Below are positions 21,865-31,920 of a DNA stretch of 64,000 nucleotides, in pieces. The translations under genes were made by a program, and so were the position numbers. A model generated the notes under the pieces. The model ran no database searches. It was not told where the DNA came from and worked only from the letters and a program-made list of their open reading frames with translations. The stretch's first letter is position 1. Every line of letters starts with the position of its first letter. This stretch comes from Catenaria anguillulae PL171 (Eukaryota > Blastocladiomycota > Blastocladiomycetes > Blastocladiales > Catenariaceae): positions 1-64,000 of the forward strand of contig MCFL01000041.1 in the NCBI GenBank assembly GCA_002102555.1, in the 5' to 3' direction.

Positions 21865-23406
21865 ATGAGTGCAATGCAACCCATCGAATGCCAGCCGGAA
21901 TTCCCGAGGTACACGATCGAGTTTTGGGCGCCGCTCTTCATTTCTCTTGCTGGGATTCCACTTTGTATCGCGTTTGCCAATGATAGCATCAAGCGATATG
22001 CAAGAATCATGTTTCACTCCAGCAAATACATGACTGAGCAAGCGTGGGACCGCAACAAGCGACAGGAGAATGGATCTGGATCATCCTCTTCAGAGGGAAA
22101 CCATACAATGCGCCACAGCGCAAGCGACACTGAACGCAACATTCCTCAACCCAGAATAGGGTCAACATCTGGCCAATCAACTGGCATTCCAATTCGACAT
22201 TCGATCATGTCCTTCATGATGGCGTCAAAGCACGCTTGCACTCGCCTCCGGCCCAAAACCACAAACCAGCTCCTCGTCACCACATCGATGCTCTGCTGGA
22301 TCACAATGTCCATTGACCAACTGTTTGTCGTTGGACTAAGTTTGAGCGTATCAGTGATGTGCCCGGAATGGGCCTGCCGCAATGCAACTCCAACAATTAC
22401 CCCTGGATGTCCAGCGAGCGTCTTTGTCCGGTCACTCCCGATTCTCAATTCGCTCGGGCTCTTCTTTTACGCCTATGGTGCGATTCACCGCTTTGTCCGC
22501 GTCTACTCAACCATGTCGCCCACCCGGCACTTGATCTCGCGCATATGCTCAGCAATTCTTGTCCTATTGCTTGTTGCGCGTCTATCCTCGGTCTTCATGC
22601 TGTCATATGTCAGGTTTATCCCTGTTTCAAACATGGTGGTTGCCAGAGACGACCGCGTCATTTCGCAGCTGGCAGCGCCCGTGTACATGGGCATTTACTC
22701 TGTGTTCTTTTCGGCCATTTTGGTGATTGACGTCGTGTGTACGATCATCTCTGTGCATTTCGTCATTGACTGCCGAGCGCGGTTGAGGGCACTTGTACTC
22801 GAGTCTGCCAAGGTGGCAAATGCAAGTGACAAGGTCGCAGAGGCCGGGTCGCCTGCTATTGTGGGAACCGTAACGGACGGGGAACAGGACTCAAAAGTAC
22901 CAATGTCTTCAGCCAATGACAGCCGACGAAATCGTAATAACGCGCGTCGCGCATCATGCGCAATTACCATGCCCGCCGCTCAGGCGCTGATGCCAATGGG
23001 TAGTAGTAATTGCGGCGAGATGCCACAACAACCACAATCACACGCGCAGATTTCTCAACACCGGCTCTCTATTGCCTCGTCAGCATTGCCTATTGTGTCG
23101 ATGCCTCGATCCACGGGTGGGTCCTTTTCCAGTGGAATTCTCGCCGTCCCCTCTTTGAAACGTGCGGCATCCAGGGAAAAGAAGTGCACGCGCATGAAAG
23201 CCATCGTGTCACGCATCGTGCTTCTCACGGCCATCAAGTTTGCGTTCTTTGGGATCTTTGCACTCGTACGATTCACGCCATTGGTGGAGGGCAAAGTGTC
23301 GGTGAGGGTGGTGGACTCATTTCTGCTGTTAACGCTCAAGCTGGTGGTGGCAGCCGCGACAGTTGGAATGACGTTTGTCACAAGGTTGGTAGCTTTGCGA
23401 AATTGA
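21865..23406 (+). CDS. Seven-transmembrane orphan protein, GPCR-like
   Basis: A single-exon, 513-residue protein. Hydrophobic segments in order are FWAPLFISLAGIPLCIAFA, TSMLCWITMSIDQLFVVGL, VRSLPILNSLGLFFYAYGA, AILVLLLVARLSSVFMLSY, YSVFFSAILVIDVVCTIIS, IVLLTAIKFAFFGIFALV and FLLLTLKLVVAAATVGMTF, seven in total. A long cytosol-like loop of about 90 residues separates the first two, and another of about 130 residues, rich in Ser/Ala/Gln, separates the fifth and sixth. This resembles a GPCR-like topology with a large loop before TM6, but no DRY, NPxxY or known fungal receptor motif is evident. The first real ATG is at 21865. Confidence 0.72.
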   Translation: MSAMQPIECQPEFPRYTIEFWAPLFISLAGIPLCIAFANDSIKRYARIMFHSSKYMTEQAWDRNKRQENGSGSSSSEGNHTMRHSASDTERNIPQPRIGSTSGQSTGIPIRHSIMSFMMASKHACTRLRPKTTNQLLVTTSMLCWITMSIDQLFVVGLSLSVSVMCPEWACRNATPTITPGCPASVFVRSLPILNSLGLFFYAYGAIHRFVRVYSTMSPTRHLISRICSAILVLLLVARLSSVFMLSYVRFIPVSNMVVARDDRVISQLAAPVYMGIYSVFFSAILVIDVVCTIISVHFVIDCRARLRALVLESAKVANASDKVAEAGSPAIVGTVTDGEQDSKVPMSSANDSRRNRNNARRASCAITMPAAQALMPMGSSNCGEMPQQPQSHAQISQHRLSIASSALPIVSMPRSTGGSFSSGILAVPSLKRAASREKKCTRMKAIVSRIVLLTAIKFAFFGIFALVRFTPLVEGKVSVRVVDSFLLLTLKLVVAAATVGMTFVTRLVALRN

Positions 23407-23686
23407 GAGTCGATCTGAATACATATCTTCTTTCTTGTTTTGAACACATTGGTGGACCGGATGGGGCGGCGTTAAAGAGCATGTGCGAGGCTGCAGTCCA
23501 ATAGGGGCGCGACCTTCTCATGCTGTGCCGAAACAGAGGTTGCAAATGAAATGCCAGCCGTTCATCTGAAACCTGTCACATAAATTTACAGAATGTACCA
23601 TCGCCATGAGAGAAGACAAAATGAGAACAACAACGAAACTCGCAACCATGCTCATGCTGGCGTTACGACAGGACCACCACCCTCAC

Positions 23687-25651
23687 TCACGCCTTGCGCT
23701 TGCGATCCTTGCGACCGCCCCCCGCCCCAGTGGCACTCAACGCTGGATTGTTGTTTGTCAACCCCATGATCCGGCAACACTCGTCACAGTACCACTTTTC
23801 CTGCGACTCGGTGGGCGGCTGCTTGAGGCACTCGAGATGGAACCACTCGTACCTGCAACTTGCATTGTCGCACCCAATCATGTCGCCAAAACTCGTCCGC
23901 TGGCACGTACAATACAAGCGGTCGTCGTCACCGGCATCATCCTGTGACGACATGGACGCCGTTTGTTGCTGCTGTTGCTGCTGGTGCAAAATGTGGTGAT
24001 GCGGGAGCACAGAAATCTTTGGAATGACCTGGACAGCCGCACCGGCATTGTTGCGCGTGTTGCTGCGCCGCCCGCTCCCAGCCGCGGTCGCCGCCACCGA
24101 CGGAGCTCCCGAAATCGCCAAACCACCACGCATGGTGACGGCTCCGGCCGACCCGCCCGACGTGCGCGACCCATGCACGAGCGCGCCAGGATGCTGAACG
24201 AGTCCCGCGGCCAAGGCGCCGCGCCCGTCGTCCGAATCCACAGACATGACGTCATCCAAATCGTCCAAATCATCGCCCGCACTCGCACCATCCACGGCCA
24301 TGGCATCTTCCTCATCAATCGAGTCCATGTCGAGATCATCGATGTCGTCGTCGTCCATACGCAACGCTCCGCCGCTCGTGGCACGCGCGCTCGTAGCTGC
24401 CTTTGGGTGCCGGTGGCGCATGGCGCCCGAGGTGACACTTCCCGCTGCGCCCGGTGCGCCCGAGTTGTTGCCCACGTTGGGCGATTTCATGGACGGAAGC
24501 GGAGTGCCTGCGGGTGTGGTTGGCGACGAGAAGCTCGCGGGCGAGTTTGGCAGTGATTGGCGCGCGGCCGCGGCTGCAACGGCCGGGTGAATGGCTGGCC
24601 CAAGCGCCGCGTGGATGGCGTGGCCAATTGCGGTGGGGGCCCCAGACGACGCAGACGCAACAGCGGTGGAGGAGGAGCCATCGGCAGTCGCGCGGGAGCG
24701 CTTGCGGCGGGCATTTGCAGCAGCGACGGCCGCGTTGGTGGCGGCAACAGCCGTACTGGATCCTGCGGCGGCGGCAGACAGCGAGGAGGATGAGGAGGAT
24801 GAGGGGAGCACGACGGGAAGTGACGCGACCGAGGTTGGTGGGCGGGATGGGGTATCGAGAGGCAATGTGGACGGTGTGGGTGGAACAGATTTGCGTTGCT
24901 CTATGTCATGGCGTGAAAGTTAGATTTGATACCGCAACAAGAGGACGAGAAATGACGCACTTCGAGATGCTGACGCTGACGATGAGGGTGGAGGAACGTG
25001 CAGCAAGTGCGACAGGCCCGTATCAAACTCGCCAAGGTGGGCAATGGTCGTGTCTGTGAGGAATGCGTGGGAGGTATCTGCTGATTGCTGGATGACGTCG
25101 GTCCAGTCTTCGCGAGCACGGGTCATGTCGGCGTCCAGCTTTTTCAAGTGCCGGTCAAGCTATTGATGGACGTGTATTCAATGCGGTGAGCATCACATGC
25201 ACCTCTACGAAACAGCTATGATAAATAGTGAGTGAACAAACCAAATCGAGCAATTTGCGAGACAGCATCATCTTTTCTTCGGCGAGCTGTTCGGCAATGT
25301 TGAACTTTTCGTTGATGCTTTCCCGCACTCGCTCCTCCTGTGCCGGTGCGGCCGTGTCGGAGCGAGCATACTTGCGAAGGGTTTGCTGCTTGGCTTGGAT
25401 GCTGGCCTGAGTGTCTGTGCATCAATGCCAGCCAATCCATGGGTTAGTTGGCCTGTGCCACAAGCGGGCGAGTCAGAAGACTCTGGGCACACAAAGCGAA
25501 CCAGACCTCGAAGCCGCGAGTCCTTTTCTCGAATCTCGGACAGGATGAAGGTTACCTCGGCGGGGACATTGTCGAGGGCATTGAGAAAGTCGTCCAGGTA
25601 GGTTGCCGGGTCAAACGAGGACGTGAAGGGGGACTTGCCCAGTTGAGACAT
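23687..25651 (-). CDS. ING-family chromatin reader with PHD finger
   Basis: Four exons: 25507-25651, 25242-25414, 24961-25159 and 23687-24900. All three introns are GT-AG and in frame; the product is 576 residues. The N-terminal ING helical domain begins YLDDFLNALDNVPAEVTFIL and continues through DTQASIQAKQQTLRKYA and KKLDADMTRAREDW. A long low-complexity Ala/Ser and Asp-rich linker, including polyGln, follows. The C-terminal PHD finger (YCTCQRTSFGDMIGCDNASC, then YEWFHLECL and WYCDECC) has the C4HC3 ligands and ends close to the stop. ING PHD fingers bind H3K4me3 and recruit histone acetyltransferase or deacetylase complexes. It most resembles the Yng2/ING4-5 acetyltransferase branch, but the linker is much longer than usual. 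Confidence 0.93.
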
Positions 25652-25979
25652 GGCGGTATGGTTGTGTTGCTCAGGCTTTCGATATCATAGCATTCAGTAA
25701 TTACAGTTTGGACACAGAGTATCATCGTTGAACATTGATTGGACGGTCACACTGAGCGAGCTGGCCAGAGGCAGATCAACGCTGTTCTGTCCTCACATGT
25801 CGTAAAAAGTGTCCCACACACGTACAGTGTCCCGACTGGCGTATTTAAGACTTCTTGACACGGCGCATAAATTCTATATCCCACTTACGACAGAAACAAA
25901 GGGAGCATTGGCAACGAACGGGCACAAATGAAGGAACACAGCACGTCAGGTACAAATCAGAAATGCTTCACCGGGCAAC
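25652..25979. other. Intergenic between two minus-strand genes
   Basis: A 328-bp stretch upstream of the ING gene and downstream of the second Cache-type receptor. No coding segment, repeat or RNA gene was seen. Confidence 0.5.
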
Positions 25980-27886
25980 CTAGTACCTCCCGGACACCCC
26001 GCGACTTACGGGCATGGAACTGTCCCGAATCAAGTGTGCCGTCGATGTGGACCCAGCATTCGGAGAATATGCTCCTTGTCCACGGACAGCCGATGCAGTC
26101 GTGACCGATGCAGTTGTCGTGTTGACGCTGGCCGTCACCTGCTGCGACGCCGTTGGATGCCCACTCGACCGATGACGCAAGCTCCTGTTATCCGCGGCGG
26201 CTTTTGCAAACGCCTTTGCCATGGCCACGTACGATTCCTCAATGTGGCACAGCTCCTTGATTCTGCTGTGCGGCCCGTCGAGCACATTGTTGGGATCAAT
26301 GGACCCAAAGTCCATTTCAATAATCTTGGTCAGTTGCGACGTGACGCGGTTCAAGCTGTGCGAAAAGCCGAGGGCAAAAAAGACGACGATGAAGAGAGCG
26401 CCAATGAGCAGGCCAATGACTGCGCCGAGTGTTGACAGACTGCCGCGGTTGATGTCGCGCGTGACTTCCTCCTCGGCCATGACTTGAAAGACGACCCAGT
26501 GGACTGTGCGCCATTTGATGGTTTGCGAACTCACAATCCAGCTGACTCCAGCGTTGGATGCACTGGGAATTGTTCTTGTCGTCGTAGACACTTGCTCGAG
26601 CGTCTGTCCACGGGCCTGCAAGCTCGTATAAATCGACTTCACCACTGAGTCGAGATTCTTTTCTGCAATCTCCTTCATGGTCCATGCTGCTGTCGCTTGT
26701 CCAGCGCCGTCGCGGACAAACACGTCCAAGACTTGCGACGATGTTCCAATAATGGCCTCGCTCTTGGCTTCAAAAACATACATGGACGTTGGCCGCTCAA
26801 TGGATTTGGTTCTTGACGTGAGCAGCGAGCCCATGAACCCGAGATCCAAGTCGGAACTGGCGACGCCAATGTACTGGCCACCAGTGTTGTAGATTGGACG
26901 AGATTGTGTAATCCAAGCAATGTTTTGCCAGCTATACGCAATAATGAGCGAAAGCAACGATGGTGAGTTGGTTGCTGCTCACTCGATCGACAAAGTCCGT
27001 GACAATTTGAGGCATACATGTACACGGCTGTCCAGCCAATGCTTGTCGGATCGTTTCTGTCAACAATCGTGACCCAATCGCCCGTCGATGCATTGTATGC
27101 GGGATCATTGGCTGTCACACGGAGGACACGGTCGTCGACATCAATGTCGTACTCGGTGTAATTGAGTCCATTCGTGTCCCAACGGCGGTATATGCGGTTT
27201 GTCTTGTTTGCAGGGTCCAAACTCTGTGTGCCAGCGACAAGACACATGCGTCAGTTGAATTCTACATTGAGCGATCCAGATGTATCGCATATGTACCGTG
27301 TAGTACCCGTTCAATTCGCCCAAATGCGTCGTAAACGACTGTGTTACGACCATGTCCTGGTTATTTTTGAGACGGTCGAACAAGACATTCATGGCGACAG
27401 CCTTGTTGCTGAGGTCGAAATTTCCAGTGCGCCAGTTACGTTGCTGTAGGCCAGTCAACCGCTCGGCTGTATCCAAGCGAGTCGTGATACTGGACACGGC
27501 ATGATTGAGCAAGGCGGCCTGAAGCTTGTTGGAAAAGTCAAACGAGGTCGAGACGCCAGCGCTGTTGGTATAGTGCCTGACATAATCATGTACAGTTCAT
27601 CCACAAAGCATGACATTGTCGGGAACCATCTCTACGGAACGCTCATTCTGCTGGGAACTATGGACACGAACCAGGATAACGGAGCCACCAAGCACGCAAG
27701 CGACACCATGAAGCTGGTCAAAATGATGCCAAAGGGTAACACCACCTTGGGCCGCTTGAGTGTGCTCTTGTTGGACACGGCCGAAACGGTGGATTCACGT
27801 CGACCCGCCGCCACACGTCGTAGCAAGGTAGCCAATTTGGACGGGCTGCGCGCTGCACCTACCTGAGACTCGTTGTCGCTTGGCAT
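25980..27886 (-). CDS. Cache-type transmembrane receptor without output domain (paralog 2)
   Basis: Four exons: 27672-27886, 27297-27576, 27018-27223 and 25980-26931. The product is an intact 550-residue frame. The layout is a short cytosolic N-terminus, a membrane segment (FGIILTSFMVSLACLVAPLS), an extracellular domain of about 290 residues with QSRPIYNTGGQYIGVASSDL (Cache signature), a second membrane segment (VIGLLIGALFIVVFFALGFS), a HAMP-like helix and a Ser/Thr-rich tail. It shares exon junctions and extensive sequence with the receptor at 10491-12543, so the two are recent paralogs. This copy has one extra intron (26932-27017). In bacteria and some zoosporic fungi such sensor regions feed kinases or nucleotide cyclases. 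Here the protein ends after the juxtamembrane helix, so signalling would need a partner protein. Ligand unknown. Confidence 0.82.
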
Positions 27887-28279
27887 TGTGTGAAGTACAA
27901 GCTTGCATCAACTGGCTGGATTGTGGTTACTACCTTGATTTCAATTCTTCTTTCGCATACGGGACTTTAACAGTGCATCAGTGTATGTACCTCCATTTCC
28001 TTCGCTCATTGCTTCTGTAACAGATGCAGGCATGCTGGGTGAAGACGCGTCATGCACAAAACCTTGCTCAAAGCCGCCACTGGAGTTGAGCGCAAACACA
28101 AAAATGACAACACGTAGGACGGGACAAAGTGCACAACTGTGTTTTATGTAGTGTGAGAGCGAGTAAGATTACAAGGCTAAAGAATGATGAACGGGGCAAA
28201 CGAGAGAGACGAGGATTGACCAAGACACGCACAAAATCGAAATGGGATGAGATGAACATTGGGGCAAACACGGAAAGGC
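27887..28279. other. Intergenic, no gene seen
   Basis: A 393-bp stretch upstream of the second Cache-type receptor and downstream of VTC4, both on the minus strand. No coding or structural feature was recognised. Confidence 0.5.
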
Positions 28280-30885
28280 TTACTCTAAAGCACCAAACTT
28301 GAGATAAAAGTTGATGGACATGGCGAAAAACAAGGTAAGAACGACAAACGTCGGTCCGCCGCGGTCATCGTACGGACCCGCTTCGCGGTTGCGAATCTTT
28401 TCGGCACGCCACAAGAACAAGTACAAGCCATACATCATGATGCCCATGGCATTGATGGTGAAAATGATGCCCGCAATCTGGGCAATGCGATCACCAAAGT
28501 TGAGCAAACCAAGTGCCAAGCCGGCAATCACGGACGAAAAGTGCATCCAGGCCAAAAAGGTGCGCTCGTTGGCGAAAAACACCTTGGGTTCGACACGCAC
28601 GGGAATGATGATGCGCTTGTTGTTCATGGTCTCGGGAATGAGCGAGTTGACGGGACCGCGTGCTGAGGACGAGGCAATGGGCACGCCGTGGTCGTTGGTG
28701 CGCTGGCGTTGGCGCTTTTCGCGCTTTTCGCGCACATGCAACTTGCGCACAAGCGACGTCATTTGGGCCAAAATGCCCTTGTTCTTGTCCTTCCTGGGCA
28801 CGCCACGGAGCAAACCCGTTGTCTCGTCCACCACGGGCGACTCGGCCGCATCGTCCTCGTCTTCGGCCTCGTCCTCGCCGTCTTGCTCGGCCTCTTCCCC
28901 AGACGCATGACCGTCAATGCTGACGGCCGTGTGCTCAGACGCGGGGCGGCTGCTCACAAACGAGGCACCATTCGACGTGGGCAACGTGCCGCGGGCCTTT
29001 GCCTTCCCTTTGCGCACGCGCACTTCTTCAATACTGAAGGCGCCAGTCAGCTCACCCGCATCTTGGCCGTCAGCGGCCTCGGGGCCGGGCTTGCGAATGT
29101 CCTTGGACATTTGCGGCAGCCAAAACGGCAACAGCGACACGCGGTTTTCGAGCAGCGTGGCACATCCGTGAATGAACTTGGAAAACTTGGGCACCTCTTC
29201 CACCAAGTGCGAGTTGATGAGGTCCGTGACCCACGCGGGGGGCTCGGCGCCAACATGGGTTTGCAGCTTGACTTCAAGGACCGCATAGGGGAAGCGATGC
29301 ACGTCAGCCTCGTCCAGCTGCGCAAACGGCCAGTCGGTGCCAATGTCCATGCGGCGCCAGTTGGTACCCGAGCGGGCCTTGCCGTCATAGTTGTCTTCGC
29401 GGACCATGGTGAGTTCCGTGTCGAGCGAGATGCGGACGCGGGCGTCGCCGGGCAGTTGGAAGGCGGTGCGGTTGTCTAAACATGGGATGAGGAATGAAGC
29501 GGGTAAGAATGAGGAAACGAGATTGTGGCGGACAAACCGATGACCGCGTACAGAAAGTGCGCATGGTGGGCTTGAGCTTCTTTGTGAGAATAGCCTCTTG
29601 CATCTCGGACGACAAGGTGGCAAGGTTTTCGAGCTCCTTTTCCGACTTGGCGCCGCGCTCGCGCAGCTTCTCGATTTGCTTGTCCATGGTAAATGCGCCC
29701 GAGACAAAGTCGTTGACGTACTTTTCCTTAAGAGGGAAGCGCTCCTTGACCGACTTTTCACCCGTCCAGTCTGCAGAGTGTCTTTTGTGAGTGAATCCGC
29801 CAAGTGGAATGGGTCAACTCAGGCAAAAAAAGAAAATGAATACCCTCACGATGCGTCTTGCGCTCCATGAAAATTTCTTGGTTGGTAACTGGGCCGTACC
29901 AGCGGAAACGAATGGCTTGTGCGCCCTCGCTCTTTTCCAACCGGCCGCGATACAAGTCGAATTGCTCATTGTCAAAGTAAATCGAGGTGATGGCTGGGTC
30001 GTACTCCTTGGCAGAACCAAAGACGAGCACGGGCAAATTCTTGAGCACGCGCAACTTGACCTCGGTCACATTGTCGGGATGCACCCAGTACTCTGACAAA
30101 ACGCAAAACAACAATGCGTCAGCGCAACTCACTGATGGCGGATACGAGCCACCAAACGAAAACATACTGGTCGTGCGGCGCACAAAACTCTGCGATCCAC
30201 CATCCGCCTGCACATTCTTGCGGTCGGTCTCGCCGCCATTGCGCACGGTATCGTACAGCTTGGACAGCTTGAGAATGAGCGGATCAAAGTTTTCGCGATA
30301 GAATGGGTTGGCATTGAGCTTGCCAATAAACATGGGCTTGAGCTGGAAGGTGGTGTGCTTATCGTGCTTCTTGAGTGCCTTGAGGAACCCAGTGTAGTTG
30401 AGCCGGGCATACTTTGCGAGCTCGTTGACCTCGGTCGTGATGCGTGCGAGCTCCTCCTCGACACGGCCAATGCGGGTGACTTGGGGTGTTGCGGTCGGGT
30501 TTGCGATAATGTTGTTGATGATGGTTTCGCAGTGGTTGGCGCGCGAGTTGAGTTCGCCCGACTTGATGGCTTGGAAGTTGACCACCTGCACATCCATGAT
30601 TGTCAGCGACACAGAATATCCATGATATTCCATACCGTCCAATAGACGGTCAACGACCTAGGGACAGGCGGCCAGCAGCTGCCGCCGACCCCGCACGTGT
30701 CCGTTCGTCCGTACCTTGGTCAGCTCGCGATCCAAGAAATCAATGAATTCCTTCTCGAGCTCCTCGGGGCAGTTGGTGCCATGCTTGGCCATTTCCTTGA
30801 GCTGCTTCTTGATTGCGTCATAGTCGACATAGTAGAATCGCCATTCCGGGTACTGGACCGTGGCGAGATGAGCACCAAACTTCAT
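28280..30885 (-). CDS. VTC4: Vacuolar transporter chaperone polyphosphate polymerase (VTC4)
   Basis: Five exons: 30715-30885, 30168-30585, 29844-30092, 29552-29770 and 28280-29475. The product is 750 residues, close to yeast Vtc4. The N-terminal SPX domain starts [20 protein letters not shown] and includes [14 protein letters not shown], which senses inositol pyrophosphates. The central triphosphate-tunnel domain includes [49 protein letters not shown] and TDWPFAQL; it synthesises polyphosphate from ATP. A long acidic insert precedes the C-terminal DUF202/VTC1-like domain, [16 protein letters not shown], with three membrane helices. The enzyme acts at the vacuolar membrane and pushes the chain into the lumen. 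Basic and acidic residues typical of the catalytic VTC4 subunit, not VTC2/3, support the symbol. All four introns keep the frame. Confidence 0.95.
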
Positions 30886-31920
30886 TTTGTGAGGGGTTCG
30901 TGATCCGCAAGGGTCGGCAGTCTTGGGTGGGCAATGGAGCTCAGCGGGCGGCGTCAATTGAGGGGTGATTGGGCGGCGGAGCGAAACGAGTGCAATGGAT
31001 CGTCAAGGACGGTGGTATGATGGCTGGGAACAGACGCAGGGGCAGCAACTTGAGGCGTATGACCTTAGACTCGGCGGCGCGGGTCAAGAATGTTGCTGGG
31101 AGTGACAGTTCGATTCCCGGGTGCGACTTGGCATTCATAAGTTGGTGGTTATCATGTGGTGCTTCGACGAAACGTTGACGTCTTGAAGCAAGCCGTTAAA
31201 TAGCAAACCAACTCCCGAGTCAACCTCAAACGCTTGATCCTTGATCGGCCTGCTTGCGGCAGTGTGAGAGTGGCGTTGTGCGTCGAACACGTTTTTTTTT
31301 GTGATCCGTCCAGCTCCCCAAGTTAACGTTGCCACTGAGTCTGATGCATCACTCGCGGCGAGGAGCACTGTGCCTGTGGTTTATACTCTGAAGGAGAACA
31401 TCTGGAGTGGATAGTGTTGGACGGTGGACGGTGGACTGCTTCGCCTTTCGCGTCCGTAATACTCCACTCCTGTCCGGTTCAACAACACAACCGGGTTTGC
31501 GCAGGTGACACGGCGGTCCGAGTCAAGCTTATCCGGCATCATGGAAACTTCAGATTGTGGTATGTACACAAGGTCTTGCCACCTTACCGTGACGCGACTT
31601 CTTCTGTAACTTGTGTCATCCTGGCCCGTTCCTCCTCAAACTCTCGACCAGTACGGGTCGCGGCATAGGTATTCCAACGTGTCCACTTTTCGTTGACCTC
31701 CCTGCCCACTCCACGGACGCGCCCAAGTATTTACAGAGTTCCCATTCCATTCACCTCAAGATCATTGGACACGAATCCAAGGCCAAAGAGATAGAGAGAG
31801 ATCTCCCTTCGAGTATGGTCATCAGTAGCTCCAGGCTAAACTTGATGCATTTCATGTATTTCATTTGTCCATGAGCTCTCAAGCGAATCGCCACAGTCAC
31901 ATCTCGGCATAGTATCCAAA
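30886..31920. other. Divergent intergenic region (VTC4 / third receptor)
   Basis: About 1.0 kb separates the starts of VTC4 (minus) and the receptor at 31921 (plus). Short open frames lack motifs. An 8-base T run lies near 31293. The region must contain both promoters; no phosphate-response element was identified by eye. Confidence 0.5.
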
